DNA from: Lachnospiraceae bacterium
GTDB taxonomy: Bacteria; Bacillota; Clostridia; Lachnospirales; Lachnospiraceae
Length of the DNA stretch: 55,957 nucleotides
Assembly: GCA_030538915.1 (NCBI GenBank)
Contig: JAUNTC010000002.1
Coordinates: 1-55,957 of the forward strand
Reading direction: 5' to 3'
The notes beneath the pieces are model-generated. The model searched no databases and was not told the DNA's origin. It saw only the letters and a list, made by a program, of their open reading frames with translations. The first letter of the stretch is position 1. The number at the start of each line of letters is the position of its first letter. Shown one piece after another: positions 24,176 through 33,336 of the stretch. The position numbers were made by a program, and so were the translations under genes.

Positions 24176-25606
24176 TTAGTCTTCAAACTGGAATCTCAAG
24201 ATTGGATGTCTTGCTGCTCCAACTTCGTCCATTCTTGTTACCGGAGTTGTTACCGGTGCATTGTGAAGACTTTCTGCATTTTCTTTTGCAGTCTCTTGTA
24301 GCTTACGGAATACTGCAATTGCTTCGTCCATTGTCTCTTTAGACTCTGTCTCAGTAGGCTCTACCATTAAAGCTTCTTCTACGATGAGCGGGAAGTACAT
24401 TGTCGGCGGATGGATCTCGAAATCAAGAAGTCCTTTTGCGATATCCATTGCAGATACACCTGTCTGTTTCTTGAGGTCAGCAAGACTCATAACAAACTCG
24501 TGCATACATACTTCGTCATATGCCATTGTATAGAGATCTTTTAATTTGTTCATCATGTAATTTGCATTCAGAACAGCATTTGTACTTGCTTCCGGAATTC
24601 CTTCTTTTCCAAGTGTCATAACGTAAGCTAACGCACGAACTTCTACAAGGAAGTTTCCGAAGAAGTTTTTCATTTCTCCGATACTTTCTGGCTGTCTAAC
24701 AGGAACAAATGTCTCTTCGCCTTCTACCTGGATGGATGGAAGGAACGGAACAAGGAAATCTTTACATCCTACCGGACCGCTTCCCGGGCCACCGCCACCG
24801 TGTGGTGTTGAGAATGTTTTGTGGAGGTTGAGATGGATAACATCAAATCCCATATCTCCAGGTCTTACTGTACCCATAACAGCATTTAAGTTTGCTCCGT
24901 CATAGTAGCAGAGTCCACCACAGTTGTGGATGATCTCTGTGATCTTAAGAATGTTCTTATCAAATAATCCGACTGTATTCGGGTTTGTAAGCATAAGACC
25001 GGCGATATCATCTCCTGCGATCTCCTCTAATTTTTCAATATCAACACATCCGTCCGGACCTGATGGCACACTGATCACAGAGTAACCTGCCATTGCAGCA
25101 CTTGCCGGGTTTGTTCCATGTGCAGAGTCAGGAACGATGATTTTCTTACGTTTTTCGTCGTTGCGGCTCTTATGGTATGCTTTAATAAGAAGTAATCCTG
25201 TAAATTCTCCGTGTGCACCAGCTGCAGGCTGGAATGTCATACGCTTCATACCTGTGATCTCACAAAGGTATGTCTCAAGGATCTTCATAGCTTCTAAACA
25301 TCCCTGTACAGTCTCTACCGGCTGTAATGGATGGATATCTGTAAATCCTTCCAGGTTTGCTACAACTTCATTTACTCTTGGGTTGTATTTCATTGTACAA
25401 GATCCAAGTGGATAGAATCCATCGTTTACACCGTGGGATTTCTTTGCCAGTTCTGTGTAATGTCTGCTAAGCTCTCCTTCTGAAAGCTCCGGCAGATGTA
25501 ATTTTACTTCTCTTTTATCTTTCTCATCTAAAGTAACGACTGGTACATCGCACTCCGGAAGGTTCTGGCATTTTCTTCCTGCTTTACTTTTTTCAAAAAT
25601 CAGCAC
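24176..25606 (-). CDS. gcvPB: glycine dehydrogenase (decarboxylating) subunit 2
   Basis: PLP-bearing half of the split P-protein. The 476 residues include FYPLGSCTMKYNPRVNE, AHGTNPASAAMAGY and the PLP Lys263 in HLNLHKTFSTPHGGGGPGSG. Together with GcvPA it decarboxylates glycine and transfers the aminomethyl group to GcvH. The gene starts 3 bases after gcvPA, consistent with coupled translation and 1:1 stoichiometry. Confidence 0.97.
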   Translation of the reverse strand: MLIFEKSKAGRKCQNLPECDVPVVTLDEKDKREVKLHLPELSEGELSRHYTELAKKSHGVNDGFYPLGSCTMKYNPRVNEVVANLEGFTDIHPLQPVETVQGCLEAMKILETYLCEITGMKRMTFQPAAGAHGEFTGLLLIKAYHKSRNDEKRKKIIVPDSAHGTNPASAAMAGYSVISVPSGPDGCVDIEKLEEIAGDDIAGLMLTNPNTVGLFDKNILKITEIIHNCGGLCYYDGANLNAVMGTVRPGDMGFDVIHLNLHKTFSTPHGGGGPGSGPVGCKDFLVPFLPSIQVEGEETFVPVRQPESIGEMKNFFGNFLVEVRALAYVMTLGKEGIPEASTNAVLNANYMMNKLKDLYTMAYDEVCMHEFVMSLADLKKQTGVSAMDIAKGLLDFEIHPPTMYFPLIVEEALMVEPTETESKETMDEAIAVFRKLQETAKENAESLHNAPVTTPVTRMDEVGAARHPILRFQFED

Positions 25607-25609
25607 GCT

Positions 25610-26920
25610 CTACACCTCCTTTAAGATTGATGCAACCTTGTCAATCTCTTCTTTTGTATTCATTTCTGTACAGCACCACAGAATACGTTTCTCATCAAGA
25701 GGGTATCCTCCGAGAATGTCTGCATCTTCCAGTGCTTTCAATACTTTTTCAGAAGATTTTTCTGATACTGTTACAAATTCATGGAAGAAGTTCTGTTTGT
25801 TTTCAACTTCAAATCCAACCTCTGCAAGCTTTGAAGCCATGTAGTGTGCTTTTGACATACTCTGCTCAGCTACACTCTTCACACCTTCGTTACCCATGCA
25901 GGAAAGGTATACACCTACTGCAAGTGCACAGAGTGCCTGGTTAGAACAAATGTTACTAGATGCTTTCTCACGACGGATGTGCTGCTCTCTAGCCTGTAAT
26001 GTAAGAACATAACCTTTCTTTCCGTTGTGGTCTACTGTTTCACCAACAACACGTCCTGGCATCTTTCTTGTCATGCCTTCTACGCATGTCATAAATCCAA
26101 GGTATGGTCCGCCGAATGCAATTGGAAGTCCAAGTGGCTGTCCTTCTCCAACTGCTACGTCAGCACCGTACTCTCTTGGTGTCTTAAGAGCTCCAAGAGA
26201 AATTGGATTAACGCTCATTACATATTTTGCGCCAGCTTCGTGAGCAACCTCTCCGATTGCCTGTGCATCTTCTAAGCTTCCATAATAGTTTGGATGCTGG
26301 ATCAGTACACATGCTGCTGTTTTGTCGATGTGTTCTTTCAGATATTCGATATCTGTTACGCCATCTTTTTCCGGAATCACTTCGATTTCCATCTCGTTAC
26401 CAAAGCAGTAAGTTTTAATAACTTCTAATACGCTTGGCATTACAGTTGCAGAAACAAATGCTTTTTTACGTTTTCTTTCTGTACACATTGCTACAGCCTC
26501 AGCTGCTGCAGTTGCTCCATCGTAAACAGATGCATTAGAAACATCCATTCCTGTAAGGTCTGCAAGCATTGTCTGATATTCGAAGATTGACTGTAAAATT
26601 CCCTGGCTGATTTCTGCCTGGTATGGTGTGTAAGCAGTCTGTAAGTTTTCTTTTGAAATTACACTGTTAACCATAGCTGGAATATAATGTCTATATGCAC
26701 CGGCACCTCTGAAGATTGTCGGGAATACTTTATTTTTAGCAGCGATTTTTTTGATCTTCTTGAGAACTTCCATCTCTGACATTCCTTCTGGAATGTTAAG
26801 ACCACCCTGGACCTTAACCTGTTCCGGAATGTGGCGGAATAAATCTTCAATGCTCTCGTATCCGATCTCGTTAAGCATCGCTTTACGCTCGTCTAATGTG
26901 TTTGGAACATAACTACCCAT
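25610..26920 (-). CDS. gcvPA: glycine dehydrogenase (decarboxylating) subunit 1
   Basis: N-terminal half of the split P-protein. The 436 residues open MGSYVPNTLDERKAML and include RGAGAYRHYIPAMVNSVI, YTPYQAEISQGILQ and FGGPYLGFM, all conserved in this subunit. The ribosome binding site is weaker (AAAGGCGGT). The preceding 64-base gap after gcvH is very AT-rich and contains a perfect palindrome TATACGTATA (26966-26975). Confidence 0.97.
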   Translation of the reverse strand: MGSYVPNTLDERKAMLNEIGYESIEDLFRHIPEQVKVQGGLNIPEGMSEMEVLKKIKKIAAKNKVFPTIFRGAGAYRHYIPAMVNSVISKENLQTAYTPYQAEISQGILQSIFEYQTMLADLTGMDVSNASVYDGATAAAEAVAMCTERKRKKAFVSATVMPSVLEVIKTYCFGNEMEIEVIPEKDGVTDIEYLKEHIDKTAACVLIQHPNYYGSLEDAQAIGEVAHEAGAKYVMSVNPISLGALKTPREYGADVAVGEGQPLGLPIAFGGPYLGFMTCVEGMTRKMPGRVVGETVDHNGKKGYVLTLQAREQHIRREKASSNICSNQALCALAVGVYLSCMGNEGVKSVAEQSMSKAHYMASKLAEVGFEVENKQNFFHEFVTVSEKSSEKVLKALEDADILGGYPLDEKRILWCCTEMNTKEEIDKVASILKEV

Positions 26921-26984
26921 GTTCGTCGTACACCGCCTTTCTTAAAAATTACTTATATATATATGTATACGTATAATATATTTC

Positions 26985-27362
26985 TTATGATTCGCTGTCT
27001 ACGAATGCCTGGTATGCATCAGCGTCTAATAGTTCCTCTGTCTCGCTTACTTCACCAACTTTTACAAACCATGCATCGTATGGAGCTTCGTTGATAGATT
27101 CTGGTGCATCTAAAAGATCTTCGTTGATCTCTGTAACTACTCCAGAGATAGGTGAGAATACGTCAGATACAGCTTTTACAGACTCAACGTCAGCGAATGC
27201 CTCTCCTACTGTTACTTCATCTCCAACTTCTGGAAGATTTACGAATACGAGGTCTCCTAATTCAGCCTGTGCAAAATCTGTTAATCCTACTACTTTAACG
27301 TCTCCTTCTTCTTTTACCCACTCGTGTGATTTTGAATATTTTAACTCTGCTCTTAATTCCAT
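26985..27362 (-). CDS. gcvH: glycine cleavage system H protein
   Basis: Lipoyl carrier that shuttles the aminomethyl group between P-, T- and L-proteins. The 125 residues have the lipoylated Lys63 in [13 protein letters not shown] and the usual [10 protein letters not shown] start and PYDAWFVKV end. AAGGAG lies upstream. The C-terminus is acidic ([11 protein letters not shown]). The gene is second in the operon. Confidence 0.97.
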   Translation of the reverse strand: MELRAELKYSKSHEWVKEEGDVKVVGLTDFAQAELGDLVFVNLPEVGDEVTVGEAFADVESVKAVSDVFSPISGVVTEINEDLLDAPESINEAPYDAWFVKVGEVSETEELLDADAYQAFVDSES

Positions 27363-27415
27363 GATAATAATCTCCTTTTTCTTATACTCTTTTTTATCTA
27401 TTCTTTTATTTTTAA

Positions 27416-28504
27416 TTATTTCTCTCTTTTGTAGAATGGAAGTGCTACAACTTCAACATCTACCATACGACCTCTTACATCTACCTGTAATTTTGTTCCT
27501 ACTTCTGTGTAAGCAACATCAATGATCGCCATACCAACTGCTCTATCAATGAAAGGTCCTTTTGTTCCGGATGTTGTCTGTCCGATCACTTTACCGTCAG
27601 CATATACATCCTGGTGTTCACGAATGATTCCTCTTCCGGAAACTTCAAGTCCGACTCTCTTTCTTGTCAGCTCTCCACGCTCTTCTAAAGCTTTCTTTCC
27701 GATGAAGACATCTTTTTTCATCTTAACTGCAAATCCAAGACCTGTCTCAAGTGGTGAGATCTCATCATTCATCTCATGTCCGTAAAGAGGCATTGCAGCT
27801 TCCATACGAAGTGTATCTCTTGCTCCAAGTCCGCATGGGATCAGTCCTTCTTCTTTACCATTCTCAAGAAGAATGTCCCACATTTTCTCTGCATACTCGC
27901 TTGGGAAGTATAACTCTACTCCATCCTCTCCTGTGTATCCTGTCTTAGAAACGATACAAGGAATTCCGGCAACTTCTGCATCGAATACTGCATGGTAATA
28001 TTTCTGCGGAATGTTTTCTTCTGTTGTAAGTTTTCTTAAGATTTCCATTGCTTTTGGTCCCTGTAATGCAAGCTGTGCATACTGGCTGGAAACATCTGTG
28101 AATGTTACTTCCCCAAACTGATGATCAAGCATCCACTGATAATCTTTGTCTTTGTTAGCTGCATTTACAACGATGAAGTAATGTTCATCTGCATGTTTGT
28201 AAACGATCAGGTCATCAACAGTTCCTCCGTTTTCATTACACATCGGGCTGTAACGTGCCTGCCCATCTACCATATTGTCAAAATTGTTTGTAAGCATCAT
28301 CTGAAGATTTGCAAGGGCATCTTTTCCTTCGCATAAAATCTCTCCCATATGTGACACATCAAACAATCCTGCCTGAGTACGAACTGCCATATGTTCTTTG
28401 ACAACACCTGCTTCATACTGTACCGGAAGAAGATATCCTCCAAATGGTACGATCTTTCCACCAGCTTTCACATGCGCATCGTAGAGTGGCGTCTTTAATT
28501 CCAT
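27416..28504 (-). CDS. gcvT: glycine cleavage system T protein (aminomethyltransferase)
   Basis: Moves the methylene carbon from the H-protein to THF, giving 5,10-methylene-THF and ammonia. The 362 residues begin [30 protein letters not shown] and contain [22 protein letters not shown] (with the folate-binding Asp) and [20 protein letters not shown]. It is the first gene of the operon, directly behind a glycine riboswitch and terminator, so the whole gcvT-to-folD unit should respond to glycine. Confidence 0.97.
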   Translation of the reverse strand: MELKTPLYDAHVKAGGKIVPFGGYLLPVQYEAGVVKEHMAVRTQAGLFDVSHMGEILCEGKDALANLQMMLTNNFDNMVDGQARYSPMCNENGGTVDDLIVYKHADEHYFIVVNAANKDKDYQWMLDHQFGEVTFTDVSSQYAQLALQGPKAMEILRKLTTEENIPQKYYHAVFDAEVAGIPCIVSKTGYTGEDGVELYFPSEYAEKMWDILLENGKEEGLIPCGLGARDTLRMEAAMPLYGHEMNDEISPLETGLGFAVKMKKDVFIGKKALEERGELTRKRVGLEVSGRGIIREHQDVYADGKVIGQTTSGTKGPFIDRAVGMAIIDVAYTEVGTKLQVDVRGRMVDVEVVALPFYKREK

Positions 28505-28581
28505 GATAAAAGTCCTCCTTTTTCTTTCTCATCATGAACTTGCTCTGTCAGGCATTCGCTCCTTTAAATTAGTGTCGAAGC

Positions 28582-28622
28582 AAAAAAATAAGAGACATCT
28601 CCTTTTCAGGACCATATGTCTC
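28582..28622 (-). terminator. riboswitch expression-platform terminator
   Basis: On the minus strand GAGACAT pairs with ATGTCTC, with a nested TCCT-GAAA-AGGA helix inside, followed by TTATTTTTTT. It lies between the glycine aptamer and gcvT, as expected for glycine-dependent antitermination. Confidence 0.82.
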
Positions 28623-28650
28623 CCTGTCTGATCTCTTTCAGAGTCTCGTC

Positions 28651-28736
28651 CGAACCCAATTCTTCTGCCTGAGAGTTTCGAATCACTTCTTGCCCCTTCG
28701 GCGTTATTACAAAAATTAATAATCTCTCTTAGGTTC
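28651..28736 (-). ncRNA. glycine riboswitch aptamer (single)
   Basis: The minus strand carries the glycine aptamer core: CGCCGAAGGGGCAA (28703-28690) and CTCTCAGGCA (28675-28666), with GAGAG/CTCTC pairing inside and GAACC/GGTTC closing P1. A second CCGAAGG core is absent, but a short CTCT-GAA-AGAG hairpin follows on the 3' side, typical of the ghost aptamer in single-type glycine riboswitches. Family placement is by these motifs. Confidence 0.93.
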
Positions 28737-28768
28737 ATCTACCGAACTTTTATTTCTTTAATGGGTTC

Positions 28769-28797
28769 ATTGTAACAGCAGAGTAATTGTCTGTCAA
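28769..28797 (-). promoter_or_regulatory. promoter of the glycine cleavage operon
   Basis: TTGACA (28797-28792), a 17-base spacer and TACAAT (28774-28769). Transcription would begin about 25 bases before the aptamer. Confidence 0.82.
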
Positions 28798-28870
28798 TAA
28801 TTGTTTATTTTTTAACTTTTCTGTTTATTCATAAACATTTTCTACAAGCCTTATAGTAAATATCTATAAC

Positions 28871-28915
28871 AAAAAGAAAGATACAAGTCCCACTTTTGTG
28901 AAATTTGTATCTTTC
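28871..28915 (-). terminator. alaS terminator
   Basis: GAAAGATACAA and TTGTATCTTTC form the base of the stem, with further pairing towards the loop, and TTTTTG follows on the minus strand. The rest of the gap up to the gcv promoter holds no gene. Confidence 0.82.
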
Positions 28916-28944
28916 CTTGATTTTACGCTGTTTATCGCTGTTTT

Positions 28945-31584
28945 TTATGCTAACTGCTCAGCCAGAACTTCTCTCGCTTTTACAAGTACATCATCCATTC
29001 CTTCCGGATTTTTACCACCAGCCTGAGCCATATTTGGACGACCTCCGCCGCCTCCGCCAACGCAGGAAGCACATGCTTTAATAAGATTTCCTGCATGAGC
29101 ACCCTTGTCAGTTGCCTCTTTTGTAGCCATTGCCATAAGACTTACTTTTCCATCAACAGCTGAAACGAGTACGACAACTCCTTCGCCTAATTTATCCTTT
29201 AACTGATCGCCAAGATCACGAAGACCGTTCATATCTACGCCTTCTAATTTTGCTGCAAGAAATTTTACTCCGGCAATTTCTGTCACCTGATCCATAACAT
29301 CTCCCATAGCATCTTTGGCAAGTTTTGCTTTTAAACTGTCCACTTCACCTTTTAATGCTTTATTTTCAGATGTCAGATGTGTGATCTTCTCTTCCAGATT
29401 GTCTGGTGTTGCCTTCAATAATTTTGCAGCGTCATGCAATTTGCGCTCCTGATCCTCGTAATGCTCTAAAAGTCCCTTAGAAGTAAGCGCTTCAATACGA
29501 CGTACACCTGCGGCAACTCCTGTCTCAGAAAGGATCTTGAATGCCATAATATCTCCTGTATTAGATACATGTGTACCACCACAGAATTCAATGGAGAAGT
29601 CACCCATGCTTACAACACGTACAACATCTCCGTATTTCTCACCAAAAAGTGCTGCTGCACCTGTCTTTTTCGCCTCTTCGATTGGCATATTACGTACAGT
29701 AACCGGCAAATGATTGCGGATTTCTCTATTAACGATTGCTTCAACTTCCTTGATTTCTTCCTGTGTCATAGCAGAAAAATGTGTAAAATCAAAACGCAGT
29801 CTGTTCGCATTATTGAGGGAACCAGCCTGTTCTACATGTGTTCCGAGAACCATGCGCAGTGCCTTCTGTAAAAGGTGAGTTGCACTGTGGTTATTGGCTG
29901 CCAATGCACGGTTTTCGCAGTCAATTTTCAACGTAACAGCATCAGAGATTTTGATCATTCCCTTTGTAACATGTCCTACATGTCCGATTTTTCCACCGTG
30001 AAGCTTGATCACATCTTCGACAACAAATTCACCATCTTTGCTGCAGATGATTCCTTTATCTGCTTCCTGTCCACCACTGGTAGCATAGAAAGGTGTCTTT
30101 GCTGTAATGATGGTTCCTTTTTCACCGTCAGAAAGTGCATCTACAATTGCAGTTTCCCCTGTAAGTGCAGTTACTTCTGACTCTGCTTCTAAATTATCAT
30201 AACCGACAAATTCTGTAGTAAGCTCTGCATCCAGCTCATCATAGACACTTGCATCTGTACCGCTGTAGCTATGTGTTCCGAATGTTCCTTCGGACTTCGC
30301 ACGCTGTTCTTTCTGTGCTTTTTCAAAGCCTTCTTTGTCGTAAGTCAATCCTTTTTCTTCCAGGATCTCGCTTGTAAGATCTACCGGGAATCCATATGTA
30401 TCATATAAGCGGAATGCATCCTCACCGGAAAGTACAGTTGTGCCTTCTTTTTTCATCTTTTCTTCCAGATCTGCGAGGATAGAAAGTCCCTGGTCAATTG
30501 TTTTATTGAACTGTGCTTCTTCTTTTGCGATCACGCTGAAGATAAAGTCTTTCTTTTCTTCCAGCTCCGGATATCCATCCTTAGATCCATCGATCACTGT
30601 CTGAGCCAGATCTACTAAAAATGCACCTTCGATACCTAAGAGTCTTCCGTGACGGCATGCACGACGAAGGAGACGACGAAGCACATAACCTCTTCCGCTG
30701 TTGGATGGCATGATTCCGTCTGAGATCATAAATGTAACAGAACGAACGTGATCTGTAATGACACGAAGAGAGATGTCTGTCTCATCATTTTCTCCGTAAT
30801 GAACCCCTGTAAGACGACATACATGATCACGCAAAGCCTTCATTGTATCGATGTCAAACATAGAATCTACATCCTGCACGATACATGCAAGACGCTCCAG
30901 TCCCATACCGGTATCAATATTCTTCTGCTCTAACTCTGAATAGTTGTTGTGTCCATCATTGTCGAACTGTGTAAATACATTGTTCCAGATTTCCATATAG
31001 CGGTCGCATTCACAGCCAACTGTACAATCCGGACTTCCACATCCGTATTTCTCACCACGGTCATAGTAAACCTCTGAACAAGGACCGCAAGGGCCTGCAC
31101 CATGCTCCCAGAAGTTATCTTCTTTTCCAAATTTAAAAATACGCTCCGGAGCGATTCCAATCTCTTCATTCCAGATCTTCCATGCTTCCTCATCGTCCAC
31201 ATAAACAGATGGGTAGAGACGATTTGGGTCAAGACCTACAACCTCTGTTAAAAATTCCCATGTCCAGTGGATCGCATCACGTTTAAAATAATCTCCGAAA
31301 GAGAAGTTTCCAAGCATCTCGAAGAAAGTACCGTGTCTTGCAGTCTTTCCAACATTGTCAATATCTCCTGTACGGATACACTTCTGACAGGTTGTCACAC
31401 GTTTTCTCGGTGGAATCTCCTGTCCTGTAAAATATGGTTTTAACGGCGCCATGCCGGAATTGATCAATAATAAACTTTTATCATTATGTGGCACAAGTGA
31501 AAAGCTCTTCATTGCCAGATGTCCCTTGCTCTCAAAAAATTCAAGAAACATTTTACGTAATTCATTTACTCCGTATTTCTGCAT
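28945..31584 (-). CDS. alaS: alanine-tRNA ligase
   Basis: Class II synthetase charging tRNA-Ala, with editing. The 879 residues begin MQKYGVNELRKMFLEFFESKGH, followed by motif 2 (RHGTFFEMLGNFSFGDYFK), the editing-domain zinc motifs SATHLLQKAL and FCGGTHVSNTGD, and the C-Ala domain with CVGGGGGGRPNMAQAGG. I start at 31584, where GGAGGAGG lies 6 bases upstream and the sequence matches the family. The GTG at 31605 would add seven extra residues. No T-box leader fits in the short upstream gap. Confidence 0.97.
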   Translation of the reverse strand: MQKYGVNELRKMFLEFFESKGHLAMKSFSLVPHNDKSLLLINSGMAPLKPYFTGQEIPPRKRVTTCQKCIRTGDIDNVGKTARHGTFFEMLGNFSFGDYFKRDAIHWTWEFLTEVVGLDPNRLYPSVYVDDEEAWKIWNEEIGIAPERIFKFGKEDNFWEHGAGPCGPCSEVYYDRGEKYGCGSPDCTVGCECDRYMEIWNNVFTQFDNDGHNNYSELEQKNIDTGMGLERLACIVQDVDSMFDIDTMKALRDHVCRLTGVHYGENDETDISLRVITDHVRSVTFMISDGIMPSNSGRGYVLRRLLRRACRHGRLLGIEGAFLVDLAQTVIDGSKDGYPELEEKKDFIFSVIAKEEAQFNKTIDQGLSILADLEEKMKKEGTTVLSGEDAFRLYDTYGFPVDLTSEILEEKGLTYDKEGFEKAQKEQRAKSEGTFGTHSYSGTDASVYDELDAELTTEFVGYDNLEAESEVTALTGETAIVDALSDGEKGTIITAKTPFYATSGGQEADKGIICSKDGEFVVEDVIKLHGGKIGHVGHVTKGMIKISDAVTLKIDCENRALAANNHSATHLLQKALRMVLGTHVEQAGSLNNANRLRFDFTHFSAMTQEEIKEVEAIVNREIRNHLPVTVRNMPIEEAKKTGAAALFGEKYGDVVRVVSMGDFSIEFCGGTHVSNTGDIMAFKILSETGVAAGVRRIEALTSKGLLEHYEDQERKLHDAAKLLKATPDNLEEKITHLTSENKALKGEVDSLKAKLAKDAMGDVMDQVTEIAGVKFLAAKLEGVDMNGLRDLGDQLKDKLGEGVVVLVSAVDGKVSLMAMATKEATDKGAHAGNLIKACASCVGGGGGGRPNMAQAGGKNPEGMDDVLVKAREVLAEQLA

Positions 31585-31628
31585 AATTTCCTCCTCCAAA
31601 CTCACTATCTCCTAATTATAATAAGATA

Positions 31629-31650
31629 CCCGCCGTTTGTCAACGACGGG
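31629..31650 (-). terminator. hairpin after the hydrogenase gene
   Basis: CCCGTCGTT pairs with AACGGCGGG across a 4-base loop on the minus strand. The following sequence is only moderately U-rich (TATCTTATTATAA), so termination may be incomplete and alaS may receive read-through. Confidence 0.55.
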
Positions 31651-31680
31651 CATTTCTTATTGAAATATGTTTTTCTTATT

Positions 31681-33192
31681 TTACTTTAGTTCAATTTCTT
31701 CCAACTCTTTTGGCGGCAGATCTCTGGATGATGCTTTCACAAAATCTTTGATATTTTTCTGTGCTTTTGGAATTGGAATATTCGTTCCGGCACCTGCTAC
31801 ACAACCACCCGGACAGCCCATTCCTTCGATCAGACATCCGTTCATACGTCCGGCTTTCGCAAGTGCAAGTATTTTCTTGCAGTTTGCCAGACCTTCTGCA
31901 TGTTCGATATTCACTTCCACATCTGGATAATATGCACGGATACATTTTTCAATTCCTTCTGCCACACCTCCGGCAACCGCATATCCTCGACCGACTCCTG
32001 TCGCATCATGGAAGGCAGTCTCGGCCTCATATTTTGTAAGATCAATCTCTTTCGCATCGAACATTGCCTGCAATTCTTCAAATGTGATTACAAAATCTAC
32101 ATCACTTCTGACATCTCTTCTCATTGCTTCCAGTTTCTTCGCCGCACAAGGTCCGATAAATACTACTTTTGCATTTGGATGCTTCTGCTTGATCGTACGG
32201 GCAGTTGCAACCATCGGTGTCAGCTCCTGAGAAACCTGATCGATAAGATCTGGAAAATACTTCTTTGCAAGCATTGCCCAGGACGGACAGCAGGATGTAA
32301 GAAGAAACGGCAATTCTCCGGTTGCTACTTTCGTAGCATAATGATGTGCTTCTGCGACTGCTCCTATATCTGCACCAAGAGCCACCTCATAAAATTCAGA
32401 GAAGCCAAGCTCCTGCAGAGCTGCCTTTAAATTTTTCGGTGTAATATTTTCTCCAAACTGACCTTCGAATGCCGGTGCGATCTCCGCTACGATCTCTTCT
32501 CCGTCTTTTAAAGCATGCGCAAGCTGGAAAATCTGAGATTTATCAGAAATCGCTCCAAACGGACAATTCACCATACACATTCCGCAGGAAACACATTTGT
32601 CACTGTTAATATAAGCTCTGCCCATAGAGTCAGATTCAATCGCACCAACTCCACAGGACATCTGACACGGTCTTGATTTTGCTGAAATCGCATCATACGG
32701 GCAGGCGGATTTACATTTTCCGCACTTGATACATTTGCTCTGATCAATGTAAGATTTTCCGTTCACCATAGAAATCGCATTTCGTGGACAGACTTCCATA
32801 CAAGGATGCGCAAGACATCCTTTACACATGTTACTTACTTCGTATCCACGCTCTTCGCATGCCGCACAGGCAGACGGAATGACTTGCATAAGCGGCGGCT
32901 CATAATACTTTTCCGATATATTTGAAGCCTCTACGCCGGCTGTAAGATGCACAGGTTTATTCTCCGGTCTGAGAGATAGACCCATCGCAAGGCGAAGACG
33001 TTCGCTTATGATCGCTCTTGCACGATAAACGCTGTCTCTGTATACCGGCGTCTCTTCATTTACCATTGCATAAGGAATCGCTTCCACATCGGCAAGAAGC
33101 GTCTCATCATTTGCTTCAAATCCCAGACGGGCTACTTCTTTAAATACTTGTCTTCTCAGACGTTTGACGGTTGTATCCAATCCTCTGATCAT
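31681..33192 (-). CDS. [FeFe] hydrogenase, monomeric ferredoxin-type (group B-like)
   Basis: Predicted cytoplasmic H2-producing or H2-sensing enzyme. The 503 residues hold a Cys-rich ferredoxin region (C123-C135, C154-C164, C176/C180, C200-C210) and then the H-cluster domain with L1 TSCCPSW (299-305), L2 GPCAAKKLEA (347-356) and L3 EGMGCPGGC (456-464), all cluster ligands retained. There are no N-terminal 2Fe-2S or NADH-binding domains, so it is probably ferredoxin-linked. HydEFG maturases are not in this window. AGGAGG precedes the ATG, and the gene has its own strong promoter. Confidence 0.92.
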   Translation of the reverse strand: MIRGLDTTVKRLRRQVFKEVARLGFEANDETLLADVEAIPYAMVNEETPVYRDSVYRARAIISERLRLAMGLSLRPENKPVHLTAGVEASNISEKYYEPPLMQVIPSACAACEERGYEVSNMCKGCLAHPCMEVCPRNAISMVNGKSYIDQSKCIKCGKCKSACPYDAISAKSRPCQMSCGVGAIESDSMGRAYINSDKCVSCGMCMVNCPFGAISDKSQIFQLAHALKDGEEIVAEIAPAFEGQFGENITPKNLKAALQELGFSEFYEVALGADIGAVAEAHHYATKVATGELPFLLTSCCPSWAMLAKKYFPDLIDQVSQELTPMVATARTIKQKHPNAKVVFIGPCAAKKLEAMRRDVRSDVDFVITFEELQAMFDAKEIDLTKYEAETAFHDATGVGRGYAVAGGVAEGIEKCIRAYYPDVEVNIEHAEGLANCKKILALAKAGRMNGCLIEGMGCPGGCVAGAGTNIPIPKAQKNIKDFVKASSRDLPPKELEEIELK

Positions 33193-33272
33193 ATTGACAT
33201 TTCCTCCTGACCACTCTTATCTTTACTTTCGTAATTCCAAGCCTGTAATGGACCCGGATTTCAATTAACTTA

Positions 33273-33301
33273 AGTATAGGAAATCGTCAATATAGTGTCA
33301 A
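33273..33301 (-). promoter_or_regulatory. hydrogenase promoter
   Basis: TTGACA (33301-33296), a 17-base spacer and TATACT (33278-33273). The spacer begins with a second TATTGAC, so two direct TATTGAC copies lie 11 bases apart. Confidence 0.8.
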
Positions 33302-33336
33302 TATTTTAAGTGTATGAATTTCCAAACATTTTTTCT

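Noticed and set aside
28616..28650. Second glycine aptamer
   Set aside because: No second CCGAAGG core or matching CTCAGG element is present. Only a short ghost-type hairpin remains.
28532..28738. 68-codon open frame on the minus strand between gcvT and its promoter
   Set aside because: It coincides with the glycine riboswitch and terminator, has no plausible RBS and resembles no protein. The RNA explains the sequence.
31585..31605. GTG start adding seven residues to AlaRS
   Set aside because: The sequence is the SD region of the proper ATG (GGAGGAGG) and AlaRS proteins begin at the later Met.
31600..31680. T-box leader for alaS
   Set aside because: Only about 75 bases separate alaS from the hydrogenase gene and no T-box motif (TGGNACCGCG-like) was seen.
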